Source: Argyresthia goedartella
Taxonomy: Eukaryota; Arthropoda; Insecta; Lepidoptera; Argyresthiidae
Assembly: GCA_949825045.1 (NCBI GenBank)
Contig: OX463820.1
Coordinates: 10,056,501 to 10,120,500 of the forward strand
Reading direction: 5' to 3'
Length of the DNA: 64,000 bases
In this document: positions 22,148-32,272 of the stretch, piece by piece
How positions within the stretch are numbered: the first letter of the stretch is position 1
Layout: every line of letters begins with the position of its first letter
The notes under the pieces: model-generated
Seen by the model: only the letters and a program-made list of their open reading frames with translations
What the model was told of the DNA's origin: nothing
The model's database searches: none
Made by a program: the position numbers and the translations under genes

Positions 22148-23825
22148 ACCCAGCAGACTGTGCGTCTCGTGGGTGTCACGCTCCGGAGCTAGTTGGATAT
22201 CCCTTGTGGTGGGGTCCAAAATGGTTGACTCAAGCCGAATCGGATTGGCCAATGAGTCCACGCGTTACCTCGGCGAACGGCGCCTTGACAGTCGGTGTCT
22301 GTACGACGCAACCAGAGCCGGAAGAGGAGTTCAGCCTGCTGGAACGGTACAGCTCGCTCGACAAGCTGGTCAATGTGACCGCCTGGATCTTCCGATTTGC
22401 GCGGAATTGTCGCAATTCTGAGGCGCAACGGGTGCGGACACAGGTCCTGACACCACGGGAATGGAACCATGCGTTGTTCGCATTGGTACGGAACGTGCAG
22501 ACGGTGCACTTTAAGTCAGAACTGGACATGCTGAGACGCGGACGCGTCCAACTGAAGGGAGCTGTGGCTCGGCTCAACCCGTTTATTGACCCGCAAGGAT
22601 TGCTGAGGGTAGGAGGTCGGCTGCGGAATGCCAACCTGCCTTATGCGGCTCGCCACCCGTTGTTACTCCCTAGGAAAGGGAAGTTGGTCAAACTGTTGAT
22701 ACAGGATCGACACATTCGGAATGGGCATGTCAGATGCCACGCCTTGATGGCGTTTCTCCAGCGCGAGTTCTGGATTATATCGGGAAGACGCTTAGTGCGT
22801 AGCGTCGTATTTCGGTGCCTGCCTTGTTATCGGGCCAAGGCGGCTACGATGCAGCCCCAGATGGGCGATTTGCCCTCGGATAGGGTTAACGAAATCCGGC
22901 CCTTTGCGGGTGTCGGAACGGATTTCGCGGGACCATTCATGGTCAAGTCTTCACAGCTACGGAACGCCAGATTAGTGAAGGCATACTTGTGCGTCTTCGT
23001 GTGAACTGCCTTCGTGCCTTCGCCACGAAGGCAGTTCACTTGGAGGTGGTCAGTGACCTCACTACAGAGGCATTTATCGCATGTCTGGATCGGTTCGTCT
23101 CACGAAGGGGCCTCCCGACATTAATCCGTTCGGACAACGGCACAAATTTTGTCGGAGCCAGGCAATATCTGCAGGAGGTCACTCAATTCCTGAACGGTAA
23201 CCAGGACGCCATCGGTACGGCTTGCTCCCGACGAGGGATTGAATAGGTTTTCAGTCCGCCGGGATGTCCTCATTGGGGAGGAATTTTTGAGGCTGCGGTT
23301 AAATCGGCTAAGTCGCACCTGACGAGGATCATCGGTGAGACCTCTCTACGCTTTGAAGAGCTTGCGACGCTGTTCTGTAAAATTGAAATGACACTGAACT
23401 CGCGTCCGTTGTGCCCGCTCAGTTCGGATCCAAATGATTTGGAAGCGTTGACGCCGGGTCACTTCCTGATAGGTCAGCCCCTTAATGCCCTGCCAGAATA
23501 CCCATTCGGTGATGTTAAGTTAAGTCGGTTAACTAGGTGGCAGATGTTACAGCAGATGGCTCAAGATTTTTGGAAACGGTGGTCCCTTGAGTATTTGCAC
23601 ATCTTGCAGCAGCGCCTTAAGTGGACTGACCGGACGAGCCCCCCTCAAGTCGGTGATTTGGTGCTGATTAAGGATACGAACCTGCCATCATTGAGATGGA
23701 GACGAGGACGGATCGTCAATTTGTACACGGGTCGGGATGGCACGCCTCGATCAGCAGAAGTCAAGGTGGGGGACTCGGTCCTCAAGAGAGCGGTCGCAAC
23801 ACTTTCTCGCCTTCCTATTGATTAG
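22136..23825 (+). pseudogene. BEL/Pao integrase, interrupted
   Basis: The first part (to about 23004) contains NPADCASRGC, a Pao hallmark, the zinc-binding region (RHIRNGHVRCHALM and RCLPCYRAKA), and the first catalytic Asp in VGTDFAGPF. A 14-bp insertion at about 23004-23017 shifts the frame. The second part begins with ATKAVHLEVVSDLTTEAF and holds the second Asp in IRSDNGTNFVGA. A TAG codon at 23244-23246 interrupts it, then the Glu-bearing WGGIFEAAVKSAKSHL and a C-terminal DUF5641-like tail with GDLVLIKDTNLP follow to 23825. All three catalytic acidic residues survive, but not in one frame. Confidence 0.9.
23001..23039. repeat. perfect 16-bp hairpin created inside integrase
   Basis: The arms gtgaactgccttcgtg (23001-23016) and cacgaaggcagttcac (23024-23039) are exact reverse complements with a 7-base loop. 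The right arm is native integrase sequence; the left arm is largely inserted. The insertion length (14 bp) explains the frame change. Confidence 0.9.
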
Positions 23826-23856
23826 GGACAGGTTCGGGCCTGTCCGGGCGGGTGAC

Positions 23857-24374
23857 TGTTTAATATTTATGCTTCGGAACGCACCTCGGTTTTTGTTGCG
23901 CGATTGGACCGCGAGTGATCGGAACATCACTAGCTAGCTGTCACTTGCATAGAAAAATAACTAGCTAATGTCACTTGCACATGGTAAAATTTACGGCGTC
24001 AAGCATCGGGGCTTTGGCGGAATGTTATTTATAATAATCTCGTAATAATCGTCAAGAAATAAGTAGATTTCACGTCATCGTAGTGAGTGCTTCGTGCTGT
24101 GAAAGGTTGAAGTGAGTCGGTCACCAATTCGTCGCGTTCTGATAGCAACCCTTGTAGTCGGCAGTATCACGACAGCACCAGCAGCGGGCTACGACACGAG
24201 TAAGATCGACTCCCAACACCCCCCACCCTTGTGTTCCTCATCCCGTACTCCTGCCACGAATCTGAACTTTCGCATACCAGTCGACGGCGTCAAGGTCAGT
24301 ACTACTTCGTGACATTCCACTGTAAAACAACCCTACCAAGATTCCACCCTTTCGGTTGAGGCGTGGATTTAACA
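23857..24374 (+). repeat. 3' LTR of BEL/Pao
   Basis: This 518-bp partner of 16790-17310 is preceded by the purine-rich gggcgggtgac and followed by the GTACC duplication. Confidence 0.94.
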
Positions 24375-24379
24375 GTACC

Positions 24380-24678
24380 TATAAAAGTGCACTCACTATA
24401 ATGTGAAATAACATACCAAAAAGTACCTAGATGAAGTGGAAGAGAAAAAAAAGAGACTTTGATTGATAGCGTTTGTATAAGAAAAGAGAGAACATTTTGT
24501 TAGTTTGGAATGAAGATGTATACCCAATGATTTATATTTAAGAACATTGTGATGTGAGTTTTGAGAAGGTAGACTTGTTATGGAAAATAAAAATAAAGTA
24601 GTTTGCATTAATGGAATAAGAATTGAATAAATAAATAAAGGGAGAAAAGAAAGATATATACAGAAGGAATGAGAAATA
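24380..24678. other. LARD interior between nested insertions
   Basis: AT-rich sequence continuous with the pre-insertion site of BEL/Pao. It is purine-rich near 24430-24670 and has no coding features. Confidence 0.5.
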
Positions 24679-26335
24679 CAGGGTGACTTTAAAACCCCTA
24701 GCTATAATAAAATTTTGGAATCAGAATCACTAGTAGAAAACAAAAAAGCATTTTTTTCGTTTTTTTTTTTTTCATATTTGATTAATAGGAAATAGCTCCC
24801 ATATTCGAATTTAAAGACAACCTACGCGCTCAGGGCGGCGTTGTGTGACTCGCTGTGTCTAATCCGCCCACCGCACCCCGCACCCGCCCGGCTCACCCCC
24901 GCAATGCCTTTACGTGCGCCGCCGCCGCCAGCCAGACTGCCCGACGCCAGTCCAGTCGCCTGCGCAACCTTATCGCGGTTTGACGTGACAAATTCCCCTC
25001 GCCGCGCGGGTACTTTTATCTTTGAGTCCGTGTCCGTCTGATGCGCTCATACAAGATGTACTCTAATCGTGAATATTACGAGATGGTGCGTGTGTACATC
25101 TAAAGTGGAGAAAACCTGTACGAAGCCAGAAGATTGTACGAGACGCAGAGCATCCCTCGGCTCCAAGCACAAGGACTACCTAACGCCACTGTCCCCCACC
25201 GTCAAACCATCTTAGCGGCAAACCAACGGCTTCTGGATTATGGCCAGTTCACAGTGCCAAGCCATGCTTATGGTGGAGGCGCGCCGCGTTTGGCTGTGGA
25301 GGTAGAAGACGCTATCTTGGAGTACTTTCAGCGCAACCCTCGAAACAGTACGCGAGACGCAGCTCATCGTTTCGGAATCAGCCAGTATTCTGTGTGGAAG
25401 TTGCTGAACTCTACTGGACAGCATCCATACCAAGAAGATGATGCGCCACGTCGTCGCAATTCTTGCGAATGGCTGGTACAAAATCAGAACAAGCACATCC
25501 TATGGACAGACGAGGCGATGTTCACTCGTGTAGGGCTCTACAACCAGCACAATCAACATTGGTGGTCATACAGTAACCCAAAATGTATACGAGAACATCA
25601 TCACCAAGTGCGCTTCAGTGTGAATGTGTGGGCCGGCATCGTGGAAGATAAAGTCATTGGGCCGTACTTCATCGAAGGCCGCCTGACCGGGGGCACGTAT
25701 CTGGATATGCTGCGAGGCGTAATAGCAAACTTCTTAGAGGACGTGCCGCTCGCATATCTACAAGATTTTTTCTTCCAACAAGACGGAGCACCACCTCATT
25801 TCGCGCGACGTGTTCAAAACTAAATGGACGATGAGTACAGTGGTCGGTGGATAGGACGCGGAGGGCCTATGCCTTGGCCTGCCAGATCACCGGACCTCAC
25901 ACCCTGTGATTTCTTTTTGTGGGGCGAAATAAAACGGCGTGTCTACTGGGACGAGGTTCAGAACCGGCAAGAACTTAAAGACTGCATCACAAGTGCATTT
26001 GACGCTGTAAAAAGTGATGTGGTAGTCTTAAGAAAAGTGCGTCATAATGCAGTGAAACGTGCAAGACTGTGTTTAGAAAGGAACGGATTGCATTTTGAAC
26101 AGTTGTTGAAGTACAGCTAAGTTTGAGGTACGTATTCAATATCACTGTTTTTAATAATTTCTTCAGTTTTAAAAACTACGTACAGTATTTACCTAAACTC
26201 GTGCTCATCTCATGAAAATAAGTATACCTACACCAGAACTCAGTCGCTAGAGTAGGTAGGTAGGTACCTAACTAAATAATAATCGCGGCCCACCGGTGGT
26301 TAGTAGCTTCTTGACTGATCCACCCTAACTTACTG
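24679..26335 (+). mobile_element. mariner-family transposon, DD41D type
   Basis: The left end is taken at cagggtgactttaaaacccc after a TA. The right end is uncertain; an inverted, weak match (ccaccctaactta) lies near 26320. The transposase at 25056-26120 fixes the orientation. The 5' untranslated part (24830-25030) is strongly GC-rich. Confidence 0.65.
25056..26120 (+). pseudogene. DD41D mariner transposase with two stop codons
   Basis: From ATG 25056 one frame runs to 26120, interrupted only by TAA at 25101-25103 and at 25821-25823. The N-terminus (YSNREYYEM) and helix-turn-helix region (TRDAAHRFGISQYSVWKLL) are followed by the catalytic core. The first Asp is in ILWTDEAMF, the second in FFQQDGAPPHFA, and the third in SPDLTPCDFFLWG. 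Counting codons between the second and third Asp gives 41, including the stop position, the spacing of the rosa-like DD41D group of mariners. Two nonsense codons make it inactive. An in-frame ATG at 25041 is an alternative start. Confidence 0.9.
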
Positions 26336-26374
26336 ACCCCCACTCAAAAAACTAGTTAAACTGACCTATCTAAT

Positions 26375-26629
26375 GGTGAACGCACACTTATCGGCATAGT
26401 CCGCACCGAAATACCGCACCGCATACGAAACCTCGCTCACCTATCCGCGTCGGAATCTGGAGAAATCCTGATGACGTCATCAGATTTGGCGCGGAGTGTG
26501 CGGACGAAGCATTCTGCCTTCTGTTGCGTGCGACAGAGCAACACACGAGTCGCAGGGAAGATTCCTTAGACAAGGCCTATCCGCTCCGTGCGGATGATGC
26601 GTGCCGAAGCCGATAAGTGTACGTTCACC
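26375..26629. mobile_element. 255-bp MITE with 21-bp terminal inverted repeats
   Basis: The left end ggtgaacgcacacttatcggc and the right end gccgataagtgtacgttcacc are reverse complements with one mismatch. The interior is GC-rich, non-coding and can form further short stems (tccgcacc and gtgcgga). No clear target-site duplication is seen, so the superfamily is not assigned. Confidence 0.78.
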
Positions 26630-26684
26630 TCAAGAGCGGTCGTTTGCGGGTCGAAAATCCATTTGTTTTGTTTGAAATTTTGAC

Positions 26685-26760
26685 TAGGTAGGTAGGTAGG
26701 TAGGTAGTTAGGTAGGTAGCTAGGTAGGTAGTTAGGTAGATAGGTTGTAAGGTAGCTAGT
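26685..26760. repeat. (TAGG)n microsatellite
   Basis: Imperfect TAGG tetramer array with gttagg, gctagg and gatagg variants. A shorter tract of the same motif is at 26252-26268. Confidence 0.92.
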
Positions 26761-26837
26761 AGTTTGAAGGTTTGTTACAAGTAAATCAACGTATTCTTTA
26801 GTAGCTAGGCAGGAATCATTTTAACTACAAATTGCCG

Positions 26838-26905
26838 CGCCGCCGCCGCTGCGATCGTCTCACCATTACCTACGTAATGCCGAGACGATCGCAGCGGCGG
26901 CGGCG
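26838..26905. repeat. 24-bp perfect GC-rich hairpin
   Basis: Arms at 26838-26861 and 26882-26905 are exact complements (ending gctgcgatcgtctc and beginning gagacgatcgcagc). The 20-base loop contains a further cattac/gtaatg stem. It lies in a GC island within AT-rich sequence. It could be a folded GC-rich end of an unrecognised element. Confidence 0.85.
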
Positions 26906-27755
26906 GCGCTGCACAAAGTGAAAGCGCGGCGCTACACAAAGCGAAACCGCGGTGCGATGTTATCAACACTGGGCGGGCGGTAAATATGGCAACAACACTA
27001 TTCGGGACTAGTTGGAATACTTTGACGGTTGATTACTTAATATTTTACTATGAAAGCAGACGAAAGTAACAAAACATGCATTTTGTACTTTTATCAAGGA
27101 GTACGCTCTTTTGATATAGCTAGAGGTTTTACAGTCACCCGGTATAAACATGTATTGCAATCAGTAAATATTGTGAATTTGAATTTTTTGTATGAAAATA
27201 AAGATAAATTTATGTCGTCAACCCTACACCTAAAACAGTTAGTTATTATTTCGTGTGTCTAGAAAATGGGTACTAGTATATAACCTGATATTTTTATGTA
27301 ATCGTCTACTTTATAGATAAACATACTTCAGAAATTAAGAAACATAACATATAGCGTTTCTTTTGCATATTTTTTTTTAATTATTAACAGACAAGTGTAT
27401 GTTTTGTAATAATTAAAATTGTGATAGATCATCAATTTATTTGACTTGGTTTTTAAAATTGTTTTATATGAAACTATATGAAAGTATTTATTTTTAAAAG
27501 GATATTTACAAATTGTTAGATTTACACAGTTTTTTTTAAATGGTATTTTTACACAAATGATTCATTTTATAGTGGTTAATTTTGGATTAATATTTTATGG
27601 ATTGATGTTTTGATGGTATTCTTGTTAGTGTTCTAAATTGTTAAATTTCATAAAAATAGAACGAAACCGTACATACAAGCATTATGAAATGTTTAGATAT
27701 AGTTTTAGAAAAAAAACAATATAATCATGTATTTTTTTTAAATTTCCGTGGGAGG
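26906..27755. other. non-coding LARD interior
   Basis: AT-rich sequence up to the purine tract before the right LTR. A 70-codon open frame at 27050-27262 has no recognisable features and is not called. Confidence 0.5.
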
Positions 27756-27909
27756 TGAAGTGTGCGGACATAGCGACATAGAGATGTATCACTGTGTGTG
27801 TGACTCCTTATTTGTAAGACTATATAAGATTATACTGCGGATAATTAGAGGCTCTGCTATCCAAACTTCAGTACAATAAACATCTATTTACTCCTACAAA
27901 CCTCTTTCA
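27756..27909 (+). repeat. 3' LTR of the LARD-like element
   Basis: This uninterrupted 154-bp LTR includes TATATAAG and AATAAA. It represents the state of the left LTR before the 184-bp insertion. Confidence 0.82.
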
Positions 27910-28091
27910 ATGCACATGATGAACGAATTACCTACTTATGCCATACCCACTTAATAATTGTGAATACATTAGGAAGGGCGGGTTCTCCTGGCACTTAAAA
28001 GGGGGGCTCCACTTAATGTAATTGTAATCAAGTGTGTGTTAAAGTTTATTTTTATTTAAATTATTGTAAAGTTTATTGTTTCACTTTTCAG

Positions 28092-28133
28092 GCTTTGCCA
28101 GAGGCAATTATGAGGGGAGCGACATCTTCGGGA
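28092..28133 (+). CDS. candidate 42-nt host mini-exon
   Basis: A good acceptor (ttgtttcacttttcag, ending 28091) precedes an open stretch encoding FARGNYEGSDIFG, and GTAAAG follows as a possible donor at 28134. The exon begins and ends in phase 1, which is compatible with the Kazal-like exon at 28968. The protein segment is not recognised. The case rests on splice signals and phase only. An alternative is chance, or a terminal exon reading on to TAG near 28200. Confidence 0.3.
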
Positions 28134-28460
28134 GTAAAGTAAAAGGCTTGAGATGCGCGCAAATACCAGACTATACTAGACTACTTTATTATAGGGAATC
28201 CTAGCTTATATACTAGGTTGGTACATGTTATTAATGACGTGCACAAGACATAGTGCGTGATGAATATAAATATACCTTATCTGTGATGGTCGTCAACTTA
28301 TCTTAACATTACGTGAAAATATGACTAACATAGTCGACCGGCACACAGGCCATCTTTCTACAACAGGACCAGGTGAATACATTTAATAATAAGTTAATTT
28401 CATAACAGAATACGATACAAGAAATGTAGCCTCATCATTCTTTCGATTATTTTAGATTTA

Positions 28461-28728
28461 ATAGCTGATGCCCGCAACTTCATCTGCGTGTGCCTAGGAA
28501 GTATCAGTTACTGAGATAACGTAACCATGCTTCTGCTGCAGTCGGATAAAAAAAATCCTATAAGTTAATCTAGCTCACAAACTATCTCTGTGCAAAATTT
28601 CATTAAAATCCGTTTAGCCGTTATACCGTGATTGAGCCACAAACACATACACATCCAAACGTCCAAATGTCCAAACATCCTAACATCGCTACTTTCATAT
28701 TTATAATATTAGTTGGATTATAGAACTC
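28461..28728. repeat. dispersed repeat with tttataatattagt tail
   Basis: The segment begins agctgatgcccgcaacttca, contains gcaaaatttcattaaaatccg and ends tttataatattagttgga. From general knowledge, this pattern is extremely common in lepidopteran and other insect genomes as a SINE or RTE-like 3' end. I cannot fix the family from one copy. Confidence 0.6.
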
Positions 28729-28967
28729 GATTATTTTAAACGAGCTATCTTTTGTTTGGTCGATTTGTCAATATGAAAGGGATTCTGATAGAAAATCCCT
28801 AATGTAGAATATCATAATAAGCCTACTGATAACGGGGAAGCGATGACGATATGATAAGTTTACAAAATGTCAAACTTGACTCTAGATTAGTCCTAACTTT
28901 CTATCTTTTGGCCCTATATGGGAAAGAGTGGAAGTCAAATTTTGCTTTAACTTGTTAAGTTTCATAG

Positions 28968-29114
28968 TGGATATGAAGCAATACAAGGAGGACTGTCCCA
29001 CCACCTGTCCAGCACGAAGCGTGACACTATGCGCGCGTTGCACTCACGGCATCTACCGCACCTTCATGAGCGACTGCCATATGCGCATGTTCAGTTGCAA
29101 CCACAAGGGAGAAC
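28968..29114 (+). CDS. candidate host exon with Kazal-like cysteine module
   Basis: The 147-nt exon is bounded by an acceptor (tttcatag, ending 28967) and a strong donor GTGAGT at 29115. Both boundaries are phase 1, as is typical of shuffled extracellular modules. The encoded segment has six cysteines, in the pattern C-x3-C-x7-C-x2-C-x11-C-x6-C, with GIYRTFMSDCHMRMFSC resembling the Kazal 'Y-x-x-x-C-x-L-x-x-x-x-C' part. Codon use is GC-richer than the flanks. This would be a secreted protease-inhibitor-type domain. The spacing is not fully canonical, with one extra Cys between the third and fifth. No further exon was found within the window. Gene orientation is plus. Confidence 0.55.
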
Positions 29115-29248
29115 GTGAGTCATTACCATCATTCTAAGCCCATATCGATCCACTGAAGGGCAAAGGCATTATCTATTCTCTATAGAACCAATTCCACGGT
29201 CCTGGGTGGACTTGTGTGCGGCACTAAATTCCTTCTTTCGAGTCCGAA

Positions 29249-29287
29249 CCGTGCTTCACCTCGTTGCTTCACCCAGGTGAAGCACGG
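29249..29287. repeat. 13-bp inverted repeat
   Basis: ccgtgcttcacct and aggtgaagcacgg flank a 13-base loop that itself carries gcttcaccc, so a cttcacc motif is present three times in alternating orientation. Function unknown. Confidence 0.75.
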
Positions 29288-29817
29288 GGTATGTACTGGT
29301 CCTCGCGCTCCAACTGACATTATTCTTGTACAATCATGAGCATTATCATTAAATGTTCCAAACTGAAGTATTCTATGTAAAAAACTTGTTAAAAGTTAAG
29401 TTAAGTTAAGTGCAACTTTCGCTGTCGTTGGGGAAGCAAACAGTCAAATTAGTTACACGTAGAGGGCGCTGAAAGTTTGTAGAGAAAAAACACAGAATAA
29501 GTAAACAAAGAGTTTCCTTCATTTGAGGTTACTTAAAATGGATCACAGAGTAAAAGTAAATAAAGCAAATTAATGCAATGATTTACATAATTCAGGACGT
29601 CAACAGCGCCATCTGTTGGATTTAAAAAACGGCTCTCTCAGTATACCATTGTCAATATCCAGACATCCATAGAACCTCAGATGAATGGAACTCTTTGTTG
29701 CTGTTGAAAATGTCCAGTTACAAACCTCAGATAAATAACTCTTTGTGCTACAAACAAAGATTTTCGTTCAACTGAGGTTATAAACATATGCCCATAAAAA
29801 AATTAGCGTAATCTTCC
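29288..29817. other. non-coding interval before the two-gene transposon
   Basis: Contains several short echoes of caaagag, cctcagat and gaggtta in both orientations (29495-29790), suggesting an old repeat. No ORF is supported. Confidence 0.45.
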
Positions 29818-30167
29818 CAATGAGAGATTTTCTGACAGCTTAAAAAAGTAAAAAAATAGTTCTGAAAGCTACGGCAGACGGCGTTTGATTCGACGTGGCT
29901 TTCAAAAATAGATCTGTGATCGGTGACTTCATTCAATAATTTGTGTTCTGTGGCTGGTCATGTTGTCTAAATTCAATCCGTTTCTCCTGTGGTTACGCGA
30001 TGTTTTGTTTTCCTGTTCTCCTCTGTTTTGTGACTATTACGACGACCCTGGCTATTCTTTCGGACTCTTGTAGCTCCTTCCCTCGACTGACCTCCGCGTG
30101 CACCCTGGACATTTGCTTGCCATTACGATTGACCCCTGCCTGTGTATTGGACTTCGATTTTGTCATC
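29818..30167 (+). repeat. left terminal inverted repeat (about 350 bp)
   Basis: The inner 230 bp (from tttgtgttctgtggctg to gattttgtcatc) is nearly identical to the reverse complement of 34761-34990. The outer 100 bp matches only in blocks such as caatgagagattt and cgtggctttca. The similarity ends immediately before ATG 30168, so the repeat supplies the promoter and 5' UTR of the nuclease gene. Confidence 0.85.
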
Positions 30168-30567
30168 ATGAGTTTTCCAGCACTGGGAAAGGATTACGGT
30201 TCTTGGTCTCTGACAGACCTGAAAAACGAGCTTCGAAAACGAAATGCGAAACTTTCTGGGAAAAAGGCAACGCTCATTCAGAGGTATGTAGTTTGTATCT
30301 ACAACAATAAATACTCTTCGTGTTATGTCCACCGAGCGAGACACCAGTTTAACGTTGGCCAAGATTGGGCATTAGGTGTATGTAGCACAGCCACACCATA
30401 TTGGCCTGATCACTTTACAACTTTGGTCGACCGGTGTCTGGCGAGTTGTGGCCTAACCTATAATGGCAATCTTGTTGTCTTCCATGTGAACCTAACATCT
30501 ACGTCGCACCTATTTTTTGGCTTTAGTGAATTTCATACTACACTTGGCGCCCCCTTATCTACAGTCC

Positions 30568-30606
<39 letters not shown>

Positions 30607-32074
30607 ACATAACTATACTATTCATTGTTGCAGACTTGAAGATTACGACAAACTCTTTGGACCTCTTGTATCTGATCCCGAATCAGTTTACAAAATCACT
30701 GTACCAGCACCTCAACATTTCCGAGACGTCACCAGTAACTCTGCGATGCCGGCACTGAGTTCAGAGGACCTAGAAATCTTTTGCCAGGTCACAGAAAGAG
30801 ACGATGTAGTAACATCGCACAACATGTACCAAGCATACTTTCTAATGTCGTGCCGTATAGCTATAGTGGATAATGATTATTATTTCACTGGAATGGTTGC
30901 TTCAGAGATGAGGAAAAACATTACCTATAATGTCACAAACAAAGTGAAAAATCACCTAATAATAGAGGCACAGTGTGAATGTGCTGCTGGAATGGGACCA
31001 TATTCCCAGTGTAAGCATGTTTTGGTGGTGATCCTGGGCATAATAGATATGAGTGTAAATAAAACAATCAAAACTAAATCAAGCGTTACTACCAATATTC
31101 AAACATTTCATCGGCCAAGTAAAATACATTCCGGAGATCCTTTCAGGGCTTCAGCTATCACAGTGAGATATCACACTCAAATTCAGAGACGAACAATATA
31201 AGAAAATGGCAGTATTTGATCCAAGACCAATAGCGGAATCTGCAAAATTTATATAAGTAATTTTAAAAAGAAAATTGCAAACTTTTGTGGCCAGTCCAAC
31301 AACACATCTACAGTGACTATGCCAACGGCTCAAATATTAAAACCTGCAGACAAACCCAGCATTTTCGGGGATCATGATTACCTAGAAAAAACTACTGAAG
31401 AGGCATTCCTAGAAAACATGATCCTCACAGAAGAAGGAATCCAGCAAGTGGAAGAAAAGACAAGACGAAATAAAAACGAATGGAAAAGAGAACGACTCAC
31501 GAGGATTCATAGTTTTATTTATGGCAAGATAATCAAAACCTGCAACAGCAATATGAAAAACCTGGCTAAAACTTTAGTAAAAAATGTGGATGTGGCAACT
31601 GCAGCAATCAAACATGGTCTGAGACATGAAGCTGAAGCTGTGCACCAGTTTGAGGTAAAAACAAATCTGGTTGCAAGGAAATGTGGCATTATAATTCATA
31701 AAGAAAAACAGTTTCTAGCTTCCACACCAGACGGATTAGTGGGCGCAAGTAGTGTACTGGAAGTTAAGTGCCCATACACAGCACGCAATCAAAAGATTTC
31801 TCCAGAAAATGTACCCTACTTATACCTGTGTGAAAAGACAGGATTATTAAGACTAAATGAAAGTCATAATTATTACTACCAAGTACAGGGGCAAATGATG
31901 TGCAGTGGAAGAGAAAATGCATACTTTTGTGTTTATACAATAAGTGATTTTAAAGTTATGGTGATCCAAAGGAACAATTGTTTTATAGAAAGCATGTTAG
32001 AAAAATTAGAGAAGTTTTATAATGACTACTTTAAGGAAGCCCTTGTTAATAAATTTCTGTATAATAAAAAATAA
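30168..32074 (+). pseudogene. SAP-SWIM-YqaJ nuclease gene, one intron, frame broken
   Basis: Exon 1 (30168-30283) starts ATG and encodes a SAP-like helix-extension-helix (SLTDLKNELRKRNAKLSGKK), a DNA-binding module. It ends with donor GTATGT. Exon 2 starts at 30634 after ttcattgttgcag and the codon joins correctly. It encodes a SWIM zinc finger (CECAAGMGPYSQCKH, about 30970-31015) and, after a break at about 31195-31265 (stops, with flanking frames showing apparent coding), a YqaJ/lambda-exonuclease domain (31313-32074). The nuclease shows the PD-(D/E)XK hallmarks: Glu in GLRHEAEAV, Asp in STPDGLV and ExK in LEVKCPY. This gives 5'-3' exonuclease chemistry on DNA, presumably to process transposon ends or repair intermediates. 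That role is inferred. Confidence 0.85.
30571..30603. repeat. (TA)n microsatellite in the nuclease-gene intron
   Basis: Pure TA dinucleotide run of about 33 bp lying inside intron 30284-30633, about 30 bp upstream of the acceptor. Confidence 0.95.
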
Positions 32075-32272
32075 TGACCCTAGTATATTACCTCTTTTCT
32101 TTGTATTACCCCTTTTTATAGGACAAAGCATAACAGCAATGCAGAGAAGAGGGTGATTTGTATCTAAATCCCTAGTGCCTATACAAAACGTAAAAGCTAA
32201 GTACAAAAGTGTAAAGGAGGCCTTCGACACATCATTGATGTTGCTTAATAAAACTTCATTTTACCTATTCAT

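Larger units (their letters stand above)
16790..24374 (+). mobile_element. BEL/Pao LTR retrotransposon, full length but inactivated
   Basis: LTRs at 16790-17310 and 23857-24374 begin TGTTTAATATT and end GGATTTAACA, flanked by the 5-bp duplication GTACC (16785-16789 and 24375-24379). Between them lie gag, protease, RT with YVDD, RNase H and integrase, the BEL/Pao order. The internal coding part is clearly GC-richer than its surroundings. Several lesions (frameshifts in gag and pol, a templated insertion and a nonsense codon in integrase) make it non-autonomous. Confidence 0.95.
14205..27909 (+). mobile_element. LARD-like non-autonomous LTR element with nested insertions
   Basis: Two copies of one short LTR (14205-14556 with an insertion, and 27756-27909) stand in the same orientation. 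The left copy is followed by a candidate primer-binding site (TGGCGACCTTGCC, from 14562), and the right copy is preceded by a purine tract (gtgggagg, 27748-27755). This is the arrangement of one element rather than two solo LTRs. After removing the BEL/Pao, mariner and MITE insertions the interior is about 4 kb and has no retroviral ORF. No target-site duplication is visible (ccatg on the left, atgca on the right), so an alternative is two unrelated insertions or recombination between copies. Confidence 0.6.

Noticed and set aside
18151..23318. Numerous open frames antisense to the BEL/Pao genes
   Set aside because: GC-rich coding DNA gives long antisense frames by chance, and none shows a domain.
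26685..26760. CRISPR-like or telomere-like array
   Set aside because: TAGG units are a simple microsatellite with no spacers. Insect telomeric repeat is TTAGG, which is not maintained here.
29943..30758. 271-codon frame covering the left transposon end as one protein
   Set aside because: Its first 75 codons lie in the inverted repeat and recur at 34681-34959. The true start is ATG 30168, and an intron interrupts the frame at 30284.
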